The notes: generated from the letters alone by a model not told the origin. A stretch of DNA of 45,193 nucleotides from an uncultured Tropicimonas sp. (GCA_947497945.1 CANMIP010000036.1:1-45193), one strand, 5' to 3'. Positions 24,744 through 33,305 are shown, counted from the first letter of the stretch. Translations and numbers: made by a program.

Positions 24744-26783
24744 TCAGCTTTCTTCCAAAAGCCTGTCCGACAGGATCCAGGAGCCAGGGCTTTGCGCCGC
24801 CACCTCCCGCATGATCCGGGCTGTCTCCCCCCAGCCCGTCTCTTTCGCATGCTGCATCGGCCCGCCCCGCCAGCGCGGAAAGCCGTAGCCATGCAGCTTG
24901 ACCACATCGATAGCGGCGTCGCTCTCGGCGATCCCCTCCTCGACGATCCGCGCGCCCTCATTGGCCAGAACGGCCATAAGGCGGGCAGAGATTTCCGCCG
25001 CCGTGAAGTTGCGCCGCGGGATGCCTTTTTCGGCCGAGTAGGCCTTGATCATCGCCTCGATGGCGGTGTCGCGCATCGGCTTGCGGCTGTTCTCTTCATA
25101 GAGATACCAACCTTTGCCGGCGCGTTGACCGAAGCGCTCCTGTTCGCACAGACGGTCGGCGATCTCGACATACCGCTCGGATTCGGGCCGCGTGACGGCC
25201 TGCCGCTTGCGATTGGCCCAGGCGATCTGCAGCCCGGTCAGGTCCCCCAGCTCATAGGGGCCCATCGGCATGCCGAAATCGCGCATGGCGGCGTCGACCT
25301 GGTAGGGCAGCGCGCCATCGGCGAGCAAGTAGTCAGCCTCGCGGCGGTAGGCGGCGAGCATGCGGTTGCCAATGAAACCGTCGCAAATGCCGGACAGAAC
25401 CGAGACCTTGCGCAGTCGCTTTCCAAGCGCAAACCCGGTGGCGAGCACCTCCGGCGCGGTCTCCGGCATACGGACGATCTCAAGCAGCTTCATCACATGG
25501 GCCGGCGAGAAGAAATGCAGGCCGAGGCAGCGGGACGGGTTGGCAATACCGTCAAAAATCTCGCGCGGGTCGAGATAGGAGGTATTGGTCGCGAGGATCG
25601 CATCCTCACCCATCTCGGCGGCGAGCCCTGCGAAGACTGCAGACTTGACCTCGACATCCTCGAAGACGGCTTCCACCGCCAGATCGGCCCCGGCAGCCGC
25701 GCTGTACTCCTCCGAAACGGAGAAACGCGCGAACCGTTCAGACACCTGCTCGGACGTGGCCTTCCCCCGATCCCGCGCCGACTTGACGAGGTTGTGGACC
25801 CGTGCTTCGGCGGCCTTTGCCGCCGGGATGTTCTGTTCGAGAATGGTCACCGAAAGCCCGGCATTGAGCATGGCGGTCGCGATCCCGGCACCCATCAGAC
25901 CACCGCCGACCACGACGGCACGCTCGATCTCGCGCGGGGCAACACCCTCGATAGCCTTGGGGCGGGCGACAGCCCGTTCAGCGAAAAAGGCGTGGCGCAG
26001 GGCGCGGGATTGGGCCGAGTTTCGCAGTTCCAGATGCTTTGCCCGCTCGCGCGGCTGGGCTTCGGAAAAGGGCAGGATCGCCATCCGCAACGCATCGAGA
26101 TTGTCGAACGGCGCAGTCTGGCCCTTGACCCTTTTCGCGATCTGCGCTCGCTTTTCGTCGATCAGATCCGCCGGATATGCCATCAGCGGACGGCGGCTGA
26201 CGGCGAGCGGACGGTCCGGCTGCTCGGCAAGGAAATCCTCCGCCGCCTGCTCCAGGTCCCTCTCGGCAATCGCATCGATCCCGCCAAGCGCGAAGAACTC
26301 CTCCGCCTTCAGCACCTTGCCGAAACAGGCCATGTCGATGGCCGGTTCCATGCCGATCAGTCGCGGCAGGCGCTGCGTCCCGCCCGCGCCGGGGATCAGC
26401 CCGACATTCACTTCCGGCAAGCCAAACCCGGTGCCCGGCGTCGCGATTCGCCAGGCGCAGGCCATTGCAATCTCCAGCCCGCCGCCAAGCGCATTGCCGT
26501 GGATCAGCGCGAGAAAGGGAACCTCCGAGTCCTCAATCGCCTGAACCACGTCCGGCAGGTGCGGCTCTTTCGGCGGGGCATCGAATTCCGACATGTCACC
26601 GCCGGCAACAAAGCTCCGTCCGGCGCAGCGCAACACAGCGGCGCGCGCCCCAGCCACGTCCCCGACAGCCCGCAGCAGCCTCGCCCGCAGCGCGGTCGAA
26701 GTGGCGTTGACCGGCGGGTTGTCGAGCGTCACCCAGGCGATATCGCCCTTGCGCTGCACCGTGACCGTCGCCTGCTGCGGCAT
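24744..26783 (-). CDS. Bifunctional enoyl-CoA hydratase / 3-hydroxyacyl-CoA dehydrogenase
   Basis: A 679-residue FadB/FadJ-type fusion. The N-terminal crotonase domain (about 1-190) has VAGGDMSEFD (59-68), NALGGGLEIAMAC (97-109) with Glu104, and GLPEVNVGLIPGAGG (121-135) with Glu124. A Rossmann domain follows with VVVGGGLMGAGIA (290-302), then LHFFSPAHVMKLLEIVR with the catalytic His, and two C-terminal dehydrogenase helical domains. In the phenylacetate route it could supply the PaaF/PaaH hydration and oxidation steps, since no separate paaF or paaH is present. ATG at 26783 follows GGAGAGGG; an upstream in-frame ATG would run across the divergent operator region. It is divergent from paaG. 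Confidence 0.93.
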   Translation of the reverse strand: MPQQATVTVQRKGDIAWVTLDNPPVNATSTALRARLLRAVGDVAGARAAVLRCAGRSFVAGGDMSEFDAPPKEPHLPDVVQAIEDSEVPFLALIHGNALGGGLEIAMACAWRIATPGTGFGLPEVNVGLIPGAGGTQRLPRLIGMEPAIDMACFGKVLKAEEFFALGGIDAIAERDLEQAAEDFLAEQPDRPLAVSRRPLMAYPADLIDEKRAQIAKRVKGQTAPFDNLDALRMAILPFSEAQPRERAKHLELRNSAQSRALRHAFFAERAVARPKAIEGVAPREIERAVVVGGGLMGAGIATAMLNAGLSVTILEQNIPAAKAAEARVHNLVKSARDRGKATSEQVSERFARFSVSEEYSAAAGADLAVEAVFEDVEVKSAVFAGLAAEMGEDAILATNTSYLDPREIFDGIANPSRCLGLHFFSPAHVMKLLEIVRMPETAPEVLATGFALGKRLRKVSVLSGICDGFIGNRMLAAYRREADYLLADGALPYQVDAAMRDFGMPMGPYELGDLTGLQIAWANRKRQAVTRPESERYVEIADRLCEQERFGQRAGKGWYLYEENSRKPMRDTAIEAMIKAYSAEKGIPRRNFTAAEISARLMAVLANEGARIVEEGIAESDAAIDVVKLHGYGFPRWRGGPMQHAKETGWGETARIMREVAAQSPGSWILSDRLLEES

Positions 26784-26830
26784 GCCTGCCCTCTCCTTGC
26801 CAGAATCAAAATCTAACCGTTTTATTGACC

Positions 26831-26842
26831 AACCGTTCGGTT
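26831..26842. promoter_or_regulatory. Candidate TetR (PaaR-like) operator in the divergent promoter region
   Basis: AACCG-TT-CGGTT, an exact 5-base inverted repeat, lies in the 101-base space between the divergent hydratase/dehydrogenase and paaG genes; a half-site AACCG lies 15 bases upstream. The shape resembles sites bound by TetR-type phenylacetate regulators, and a TetR gene ends this operon. Assignment is by position and resemblance only. Confidence 0.45.
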
Positions 26843-26884
26843 TATGCAAGAAGGATCTCGAAATATTCGCAAAGCAGACAGGCC

Positions 26885-27670
26885 ATGAGCGATACAATCA
26901 TTACAGAGCGCGCGGGGAACTGGGTGGAAATTACCCTGAATCGCCCAGAGCGATTGAACAGCTTCAACGAGGAGATGCACCGCGCCCTGCGCAGCGCACT
27001 GGAAGAGGCACGCGATTCGGGCGCGCGCGCCGTGCTGCTGACCGGCGCCGGGCGCGGCTTCTGTGCGGGGCAGGATCTCGGTGACCGGAACCCGTCGAAG
27101 ATGGACAGCCCGCCCGATCTTGGCCACACGGTCCGGACATTCTACGCCCCACTCGTGCGCCTGATCCGTTCGCTGGAGATGCCGGTGATCTGCTCGGTGA
27201 ACGGTGTCGCGGCGGGCGCGGGCGCCAATCTCGCGCTGGCTTGTGACATCGTTCTGGCCGCCGAAAGTGCCAAGTTCATCCAGTCCTTCGCCAAGGTCGG
27301 GCTGATCCCGGATACGGGCGGCAGCTGGCATCTACCCCGCCTGATCGGCGAGGCGCGCGCCAAGGGGCTGGCCTTAACCGCACAGCCGCTCAAGGCGAAG
27401 CAGGCGGAGGACTGGGGGCTGATCTGGAAGGCGCTGCCCGATGAGACCCTGATGGAAGAGGCCCGCGCCATGGCCGAGGGTTTCGCCAATGGCCCAACGC
27501 TCGGCTTTGCACAGACGAAAGCCTGCATCCAGGCCGCCGCGACCGCCAGCCTTGACGCACATCTGGAGACGGAAGCGGACGCGATGAAGCTCTGCGGCGA
27601 GAGCGCGGATTACGCTGAGGGCGTGGCTTCATTCCTCGAAAAACGCGCGCCGGAATTCAAGGGACGATGA
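26885..27670 (+). CDS. paaG: 2-(1,2-epoxy-1,2-dihydrophenyl)acetyl-CoA isomerase
   Basis: A 261-residue crotonase-fold enzyme. The PaaG-like blocks are GAGRGFCAGQDLGDRN (54-69), NGVAAGAGANLALACDIVLA (106-125) and FIQSFAKVGLIPDTGGSWHLPRL (131 onward), with Asp143 in the position of the catalytic Asp of PaaG. It rearranges the ring epoxide of phenylacetyl-CoA to the oxepin form that PaaZ hydrolyses. ATG at 26885 is chosen because the protein then starts like its family; an upstream in-frame ATG at 26825 would overlap the operator. The stop overlaps paaI by ATGA. Confidence 0.9.
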   Translation: MSDTIITERAGNWVEITLNRPERLNSFNEEMHRALRSALEEARDSGARAVLLTGAGRGFCAGQDLGDRNPSKMDSPPDLGHTVRTFYAPLVRLIRSLEMPVICSVNGVAAGAGANLALACDIVLAAESAKFIQSFAKVGLIPDTGGSWHLPRLIGEARAKGLALTAQPLKAKQAEDWGLIWKALPDETLMEEARAMAEGFANGPTLGFAQTKACIQAAATASLDAHLETEADAMKLCGESADYAEGVASFLEKRAPEFKGR

Positions 27671-28098
27671 GCATGACGCCGAAAAAACGCGCCGAACGCT
27701 CCGCCGCCGCGATGTGGGACAACGACCCGGCCACGCAATGGTTCGGCATGGAACTGGTCGAGGTCGATGAGGGCCGCGCGGTGCTGTCGATGAAGGTCGA
27801 GCGGCATCATTGCAATGGGCACGGGACCTGCCATGGCGGCGTGAGTTTCTCGCTTGCCGACAGCGCCTTTGCCTTCGCCTGCAACAGCCGCAATGTCTCG
27901 ACCGTCGGCCAGCATGTGATGATGAGCTATCTCGCGCCCGGCCGCGCTGGAGATCGGCTCACCGCTCGCGCCGAGGAGATCTCGCTCACGGGGCGAAGCG
28001 GGATCTATGACGTGAGCGTCACAAATCAGGAAGGCCAAGTGATCGCGGAGATGCGGGGATGCTCGCGTGCGATCAAGGGCCGGCATTTCGAAGAATAA
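27667..28098 (+). CDS. paaI: Hydroxyphenylacetyl-CoA thioesterase
   Basis: A 143-residue hot-dog-fold thioesterase. The signature GTCHGGVSFSLADSAFAFACN (53-73) carries His56-Gly-Gly and the catalytic Asp65 as in PaaI. In the phenylacetate pathway PaaI removes dead-end CoA esters and frees CoA. The start ATG at 27667 overlaps the paaG stop; an internal ATG two codons later is equally usable. paaK follows 17 bases downstream. Confidence 0.92.
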   Translation: MSMTPKKRAERSAAAMWDNDPATQWFGMELVEVDEGRAVLSMKVERHHCNGHGTCHGGVSFSLADSAFAFACNSRNVSTVGQHVMMSYLAPGRAGDRLTARAEEISLTGRSGIYDVSVTNQEGQVIAEMRGCSRAIKGRHFEE

Positions 28099-28115
28099 CG
28101 GGCTCTGGGGAGGAC

Positions 28116-29429
28116 ATGATGAAAGACCTGACGCCGAGGCGCGAAGACCTCGATCCGATTGAAATCGCATCCATTGACGAGATCCGGTCCCTGCAACTGG
28201 AACGGCTGCGTTGGACGCTGCGCCACGCCTATGAAAACGTGCCGATGTACCGAGCCCGCTTCGACGAGAAGGGTGTGCACCCGGACGACCTCAAATCCCT
28301 GAAGGACCTGTCGAAATTCCCTTTCACGGTGAAGACGGACCTGCGCGACAACTACCCTTTCGGCCTTTTCGCCGTCCCGCGCGACCAGATCCGCCGGGTC
28401 CACGCCTCCTCCGGCACCACCGGCAAGCCGACCGTGGTGGGCTACACCGAAAATGACCTGAACAACTGGGCCGATCTGGTCGCCCGATCCATGCGCGCGA
28501 GCGGCACCCGCCCGGGCGATATCGTGCATGTTGCCTATGGCTACGGGCTGTTCACCGGCGGGCTTGGCGCGCATTACGGCGCCGAGCGGCTGGGCTGCAC
28601 CGTGGTCCCGGTCTCCGGCGGGATGACACAGCGGCAGGTCACCCTGATCCAGGACTTCAAGCCCTCCACGATCATGGTCACGCCCTCCTACATGCTCAAC
28701 ATCCTCGAAGAGATGCATCACGAGGGGATCGACCCGCATGACTGCTCGCTCGAGGTCGGCATCTTCGGCGCCGAACCCTGGACGGACGCGCTGCGCCATT
28801 CCGTCGAGGCGGCGTTCGACATGCATGCGGTCGATATCTACGGCCTCTCCGAGATCATGGGGCCGGGGGTGGCCAATGAATGCGTCGAGACCAAGGACGG
28901 GTTGCATATCTGGGAGGACCACTTCTTCCCCGAGATCATCGACCCGGTGACCGGCGAACCGGTCGAGGATGGCGAGATGGGTGAGCTGGTCTTCACCACG
29001 CTGACCAAGGAAGGCCTGCCGATGATCCGCTACCGGACGCGAGACCTCACGCGGCTCCTGCCCGGCAGTGCGCGGTCGATGCGGCGGATGGAGAAGATCA
29101 CCGGACGCTCCGACGACATGATCATCCTGCGCGGCGTCAATGTCTTCCCCAGCCAGATCGAGGAACAGGTCGTGGCGACCGGCGGGCTCACCAACCATTA
29201 CCAGATCGAGCTCTTCCGGGCCGGTCATATGGACGCCATGCGCATCCATGTCGAATGTGCCCCGGATTCAACAGACGAGGCGTCAAAGACCGCCGCCGCC
29301 CGCGTTCTCTACAAGCACATCAAGGATGTGGTAGGGATCTCCACCGAAATCGATATCCGCGACCCTGGCGAAGTGGACCGTTCCACCGGCAAGGCGGTGC
29401 GGGTTGTCGACAACCGTCCGAAAGGGTGA
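28116..29429 (+). CDS. paaK: Phenylacetate-CoA ligase
   Basis: A 437-residue adenylate-forming ligase of the PaaK branch, normal length. The AMP-binding P-loop is ASSGTTGKPTVVGY (97-110). The DIYGLSEIMGPG segment and the C-terminal TGRSDDMIILRGVNVFPSQIE hinge are PaaK hallmarks. It activates phenylacetate to phenylacetyl-CoA, the committed first step and the source of the inducer for PaaX and PaaR. The start is the first of two adjacent ATGs, preceded by GGGGAGG. Presence of the ligase together with paaZ, paaG and paaI identifies the pathway firmly. Confidence 0.96.
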   Translation: MMKDLTPRREDLDPIEIASIDEIRSLQLERLRWTLRHAYENVPMYRARFDEKGVHPDDLKSLKDLSKFPFTVKTDLRDNYPFGLFAVPRDQIRRVHASSGTTGKPTVVGYTENDLNNWADLVARSMRASGTRPGDIVHVAYGYGLFTGGLGAHYGAERLGCTVVPVSGGMTQRQVTLIQDFKPSTIMVTPSYMLNILEEMHHEGIDPHDCSLEVGIFGAEPWTDALRHSVEAAFDMHAVDIYGLSEIMGPGVANECVETKDGLHIWEDHFFPEIIDPVTGEPVEDGEMGELVFTTLTKEGLPMIRYRTRDLTRLLPGSARSMRRMEKITGRSDDMIILRGVNVFPSQIEEQVVATGGLTNHYQIELFRAGHMDAMRIHVECAPDSTDEASKTAAARVLYKHIKDVVGISTEIDIRDPGEVDRSTGKAVRVVDNRPKG

Positions 29430-29432
29430 ACC

Positions 29433-30029
29433 TTGGTCCGCACAATCGCCAAAGATCACGACGAGAAGCGCAAGCAGATCCTCAAATCCGCCGCCAAGGT
29501 CTTCGCCGAGCAGGGGTTCGACCGGGCGTCGATGAGCCTGCTGGCGCGGGAATGCGGGATCTCCAAGGCCAATATCTACCATTATTACGACGGCAAGGAC
29601 GCGCTGCTCTTCGACATTCTCGACACCTATCTGCAGGAGCTGCGCGAGACGATCTGCGGCATAGAGCTGGAGGGCCTCTCGCCCGAGGCGCGCCTGCACG
29701 CCATCGTCGCGGCGACGCTCAAGGCCTACCAGGGCGCCGATAACGAGCACCGCGTGCAGTCGACAGGCATCTCCGCGCTGCCCGCCGAACAGCAGGAAGT
29801 CCTGCGCGGCTACCAACGGGATATGGTGCAGCAGATGTCCGAGGCGATCCGGGCCGCGGCGCCGGATGTATTCGAGGGCGAGAAGGGAAAGCTCTACTCG
29901 ACCACCATGTCCGTCTTCGGCATGTTGAACTGGTTCTACATGTGGAACAGCCATGCCGGGGCAGAGGCGCGGGAAGACTACGCGCGACTGGTGAGCGACA
30001 TGACCTTGAAGGGGGTGCGCGGGATCTGA
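29433..30029 (+). CDS. TetR-family regulator, PaaR-like
   Basis: A 198-residue TetR-type repressor. The helix-turn-helix is at about residues 12-58 (ILKSAAKVFAEQGFDRAS then CGISKANIYHYYDGKDALL), followed by an all-helical ligand domain with LNWFYMWNSHAGA near residue 165, which is often seen in TetR proteins linked to acyl-CoA catabolism. It is the fourth gene after paaG-paaI-paaK, starting with TTG three bases after the paaK stop, so it is co-transcribed. Phenylacetyl-CoA is the probable ligand. The AACCG-TT-CGGTT palindrome at 26831-26842 is its likely operator (inferred). Confidence 0.88.
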   Translation: MVRTIAKDHDEKRKQILKSAAKVFAEQGFDRASMSLLARECGISKANIYHYYDGKDALLFDILDTYLQELRETICGIELEGLSPEARLHAIVAATLKAYQGADNEHRVQSTGISALPAEQQEVLRGYQRDMVQQMSEAIRAAAPDVFEGEKGKLYSTTMSVFGMLNWFYMWNSHAGAEAREDYARLVSDMTLKGVRGI

Positions 30030-30085
30030 TTGCCCAGTGAGGTCTGGGTTGCGGACGGAGCGGATGTTCGCTGCGCGCGCAACGG

Positions 30086-30213
30086 CCGCCGTGCCAGCGC
30101 CTGCCCGTGGGATGGCGCTGCAAGGCGTGAGGTCTGCGCTCTATCCCGGCAAATCCGGAGAAGATCGATCCGTTATGCGCGGGCTTGGCGGCTTCGCCTT
30201 GATTCCATGCCAA
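30086..30213. repeat. Palindromic intergenic repeat, copy B
   Basis: Lies in the 356-base gene-free stretch between the TetR and nitroreductase genes. Its left end carries the same GCCGTGCCAGCGCCTGCCCG plus the following TGGGATGGCGC found (reverse complemented) at 21640-21670. Its right end, GGCTTCGCC then TTGATTCC then ATGCCAA (30190-30213), matches the reverse complement of 21505-21529 with one mismatch and one missing base. The middle has diverged. The rest of the gap (30214-30385) shows nothing recognisable beyond the nitroreductase ribosome binding site. Confidence 0.65.
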
Positions 30214-30385
30214 TAGGCGCTCAGTTCCAGCGACTGAGATCGGCCCCTTGCGACTGGACACCTTCGCCCGGAATTTTCATCCGCCCGATTGCTCGCCCCA
30301 GCCGAATTCTGTTTCCTGCAACCGGCGGCTACTCCCGGCACGGCTCCGTAGCTATCTCGAGGCCAACGCCAAACGGAGCATCCCC

Positions 30386-31090
30386 ATGAAAGACATCGTT
30401 CAGACCACCGGAATCCAGGACCAGATTCTCGAGGCCTTCAACTTCCGCCATGCCTGCAAGGTCTTCGACGCCGAAAGGAAGATCCCCGAGGATCAGTTCG
30501 CCACGATCCTCGAAGCCGCCCGCCTCTCGCCGACCTCCTTCGGCCATGAGCCTTTCAAGATCCTGATGATCCAGACCCAGGAAAAGCGGGAACTCTTCCG
30601 GGAGTTCGCCTGGGGGGCCAATGGCATGATGAGCCGCACCACTGGACAGCTCGGCACCGCCAGCCATTTCGGCATCCTCCTTGCCCAGACCGGTACCCTC
30701 CAGACCGCCGGGTCCGACCACCTGCAAGAGTTCTACAGCCAGGTGAAGCAGCTTCCCGACGACATCATCGAGATCTTCAACGGTGCCTATGGAAAGTTCC
30801 AGGCCAGCGATCACGACATCACCACCGACCGCGAGATCACCGACTGGGCCGGCAAGCAGGCCTATATCGTGCTCGCCAACATGATGACTGCCGGCGCGCT
30901 GATGGGGATCGATTCCTGCCCGATCGAAGGCTTCGAAATGGACAAGACCATCGCCACGCTGAAGGAGCATTTCGGCATCGATCCGGCGCTCTACAAGCCG
31001 GCCGCCATGTTCGCCTTCGGCTACCGCGCCGGTGCGCCCATGTTCGACAAGACCCGCCGGACCATGGAAGACACCGTCGCCTGGTTCTGA
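30386..31090 (+). CDS. Nitroreductase-family NAD(P)H oxidoreductase
   Basis: A 234-residue FMN-dependent nitroreductase of the NfsB type. The N-terminal FNFRHACKVFDAERKI (18-33) has the conserved RHAxxxF motif, LSPTSFGHEPFKILMI (48-63) follows, and a C-terminal GYRAG segment is present. Such enzymes reduce quinones, nitroaromatics or flavins and often act in redox defence. ATG at 30386 is preceded by ACGGAG; the open frame upstream is the gene-free repeat region. It is convergent with a LysR gene. Confidence 0.92.
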   Translation: MKDIVQTTGIQDQILEAFNFRHACKVFDAERKIPEDQFATILEAARLSPTSFGHEPFKILMIQTQEKRELFREFAWGANGMMSRTTGQLGTASHFGILLAQTGTLQTAGSDHLQEFYSQVKQLPDDIIEIFNGAYGKFQASDHDITTDREITDWAGKQAYIVLANMMTAGALMGIDSCPIEGFEMDKTIATLKEHFGIDPALYKPAAMFAFGYRAGAPMFDKTRRTMEDTVAWF

Positions 31091-31144
31091 ACGAGTTCTC
31101 GCGCGGGCGTGCTGGGCAATCCGGCACGCCTCTCAGCGCCCGCC

Positions 31145-32053
31145 TCAACGCTCCAGCCAGGCGGGCGACCGACCGATCCGGTCCAGCAGGAAATCGATGA
31201 ACAGCCGCACCTTCGCCGTCAGGACATTCGATTTCGGATAGACCAGCCAGAGCATCGAGCGGTCCGCCACCTCCCACTCCGGCAACACCCGCACCAACGT
31301 CCCTTCGGCGAGCTCACGATGGACACTCCAGAGCGAATTGCCCGATATGCCCGCCCCGGCCATCGTGGCCAGTTTCTGGCTCAACCCGTCATCCACCACC
31401 AGCCGACATTGTCCGGCCCTCGGGTCAAACAGCCCTGTCTCCCCACCCGGCCCGGCAAGCGGCTTTGGCGCCTGCCGCTGGAAACCGATCAGATCATGGG
31501 ACAACAGATCCTCCGGCCGCTCCGGAATCCCATGCGCGGCGAGATAATCGGGTGCCGCACAGAGAACCCGCGTGTCATCGGCCAGCTTGCGCCCCTTGAG
31601 GCTCGAATCCTCCAGCGCCGAGTTGCGCAGCGCGAGGTCGAAACTCCCCTCGATCAGGTCGAAATTCGTATCCGACAGCCGCAGATCCAGAGAGATCCCG
31701 GGATTTTCACGCAAAAACTCCGGCAGGATCGGCACGATATAGAGCTGTGCAAATGTGCTCGACGCCGTGAAACGGAGCGTCCCGCTCGCCTCTGCCTTGC
31801 CAAGCCCCATCGCCGCCCGCGCCGCATCCTCCTGCGCCAGGATCTCGCGCGCATAGGGCAGGAACTCCGCCCCTTCCAGCGACAGCGAGACCTTTCGCGT
31901 CGAACGCCGCAACAGATCCGCCCCCAGCGTCGTCTCCAACTTGGCCAGTCGCGCCGAAGCCACAGCCGGCGCCATACCCAACTCACGCCCCGCCGCGCTG
32001 ATATTGAGCTTCTCTGCGGCCAGAACGAAGAGACGAACGGCTTCGGTATCCAT
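31145..32053 (-). CDS. LysR-family transcriptional regulator
   Basis: A 302-residue LysR protein. The N-terminal winged helix-turn-helix (residues 1-60, VRLFVLAAEKLNISAAGREL and VASARLAKLETTLGADLLRRS) and the periplasmic-binding-like effector domain (about 90-295) are clear. It belongs to the branch around DsdC/CrgA-type regulators that often controls a neighbouring short-chain dehydrogenase or quinone reductase. It is divergent from the DUF1330/radical SAM remnant and the dehydrogenase, so those are the likely targets. An 11-base palindrome AATTC-G-GAATT (32067-32077) sits 14 bases upstream of its start. Confidence 0.93.
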   Translation of the reverse strand: MDTEAVRLFVLAAEKLNISAAGRELGMAPAVASARLAKLETTLGADLLRRSTRKVSLSLEGAEFLPYAREILAQEDAARAAMGLGKAEASGTLRFTASSTFAQLYIVPILPEFLRENPGISLDLRLSDTNFDLIEGSFDLALRNSALEDSSLKGRKLADDTRVLCAAPDYLAAHGIPERPEDLLSHDLIGFQRQAPKPLAGPGGETGLFDPRAGQCRLVVDDGLSQKLATMAGAGISGNSLWSVHRELAEGTLVRVLPEWEVADRSMLWLVYPKSNVLTAKVRLFIDFLLDRIGRSPAWLER

Positions 32054-32066
32054 CTATTTATATCCA

Positions 32067-32077
32067 AATTCGGAATT
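32067..32077. promoter_or_regulatory. Candidate LysR-type operator in a divergent promoter region
   Basis: AATTC-G-GAATT, a perfect 5-base inverted repeat in an AT-rich stretch of the 101-base space between the divergent LysR and DUF1330 genes. Position suits LysR autoregulation and activation of the divergent genes. Confidence 0.4.
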
Positions 32078-32154
32078 ATGAACTCCAGTCTCCTCCGTTT
32101 ATTTAGAAATCTCAATGCGTATTTCTGTGAACGCGGGACCCAGGAGATTGTCCA

Positions 32155-33129
32155 ATGACCCATTATTCCGTCCTCGCCGTCACCCCGACCACAGACGAAT
32201 GGATCGCAGACTATATCGGCCCTGCGACCGAGCTGGTCGCGCAATACGGCGGCAAGTACCTCGCCCGAACCTCCAGCCACAGGGAGATCGAGGGCGCCGA
32301 CGCACCGGCCGCACTGCACATCGTCATCAAGTGGCCCTCTCGCGGGGCCACCAACGGTTTCACGAACGCCGCCGAATACGCCCCCTCTCGGACAACCCGT
32401 GCCGCCGGCTCAGAGGGCTTCCACTTCATCATCGAAGGCAGGGACGACCTCGCTCGAGTCGAGACCGAACTGCCGGCCATTCCCCGCGCAGCCGCCCACA
32501 CAGGCGCAAGACATCTGGGATTTGAAGGCAAGTTCTACGGTCCCAGGCCGGAAGCCGCGAGCGTTCTCAAGCAGGTAACGCTGAGCTGTCCGAACAAGAA
32601 CTGCACCTTCTGCAACATTTTCGGGGACAAGACCTTCCGCCGCACGACACCGGAGGAACTGACGGTCCTCCGCGTGGCAGGCGTATCGATGATCTGTACC
32701 GGGCTCGAATACGGCGACCCGCATGTTCCTGAACAGACAAGGAAGCGGATGACGCCCGAAAACATGATCGAAGGCATGACGATGGCCAGGAATGCCGGCA
32801 TCCGGGTCCTGCTCTCCTTCCTCTTCGGCCATGGTGACCGCGATCGTTCACGCGAACATATCGAGGCGACCGTGCACTTGCTGAACATCACCCAGCCAGA
32901 TGAAATCGCCCCGAAGCGCTGGCAATCCAGCCCGGAGCGGAACTCGAAGCGCAGGTGCAGGACGGCAGCTTTGGCTTGCCCATTCCGATGCGATTGCTCG
33001 AAGAAGAAAGCCACCTGCTCGAAAACCACGCCCCATTGGAGCATTTCAACAGGGGCGACCACGGCAACAACATCGCGCCGATACGCGGCAGGATATCCGA
33101 GAACCGCGCGCTCTTCCGGGACCATGTAA
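32155..33129 (+). CDS. DUF1330 domain fused to a decayed radical SAM sequence
   Basis: A 324-residue open frame with two parts. Residues 1-98 match the small DUF1330 domain (MTHYSVLAVTPTTDEWIADY, GGKYLARTSSH, FHFIIEGRDD). From about residue 122 it reads into a radical SAM protein of the CX4CX2C type (Cys145, Cys150, Cys153). The last 70 residues (after 253) are out of frame and Arg/Ser/Thr-rich, so they are junk. DUF1330 genes normally end at about 95-100 residues, so the join looks like a deletion fusing two once-separate genes. The DUF1330 half is intact and could still fold. ATG start after CAGGAG. Confidence 0.7.
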   Translation: MTHYSVLAVTPTTDEWIADYIGPATELVAQYGGKYLARTSSHREIEGADAPAALHIVIKWPSRGATNGFTNAAEYAPSRTTRAAGSEGFHFIIEGRDDLARVETELPAIPRAAAHTGARHLGFEGKFYGPRPEAASVLKQVTLSCPNKNCTFCNIFGDKTFRRTTPEELTVLRVAGVSMICTGLEYGDPHVPEQTRKRMTPENMIEGMTMARNAGIRVLLSFLFGHGDRDRSREHIEATVHLLNITQPDEIAPKRWQSSPERNSKRRCRTAALACPFRCDCSKKKATCSKTTPHWSISTGATTATTSRRYAAGYPRTARSSGTM

Positions 33130-33305
33130 AGGCGCAGATTGCCCATAACCCACGCGGCGGGAAAGAGGAGCTCGGCACCCTCGCGTGGAAGACAAAATCA
33201 GCCGTCCGCAGCATCATCGGCCATGCCGAGCGGAGCGCGGCGCAACAGGAGAGAGACAATGAAGACAATCCTGATCACCGGCGCGACCGATGGGATCGGC
33301 CTTGA
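32518..33305 (+). pseudogene. Radical SAM protein remnant (internal deletion and frameshift)
   Basis: Sequence from FEGKFYGP through LSCPNKNCTFCNIFGDKTFRR matches the start of a radical SAM family, but the text jumps straight to TTPEELTVLRVAG and TGLEYGDPHV. About 65-70 residues normally between these blocks are missing, in frame. At about 32914-32920 the frame shifts: before it LLNITQPDEIAP is in frame, after it LAIQPGAELEAQVQDGSFGLP continues one frame over. The C-terminal end (NHAPLEHFNRGDHGNNIAPIRG and SAVRSII) is recognisable up to the stop at 33303-33305, overlapping the next gene. It cannot make an active enzyme. Confidence 0.75.

Noticed and set aside
31109-32158. Plus-strand open frame opposite the LysR gene
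   Set aside because: The LysR protein is clear on the minus strand with proper domains; the opposite frame is Arg/Gln-rich shadow sequence.
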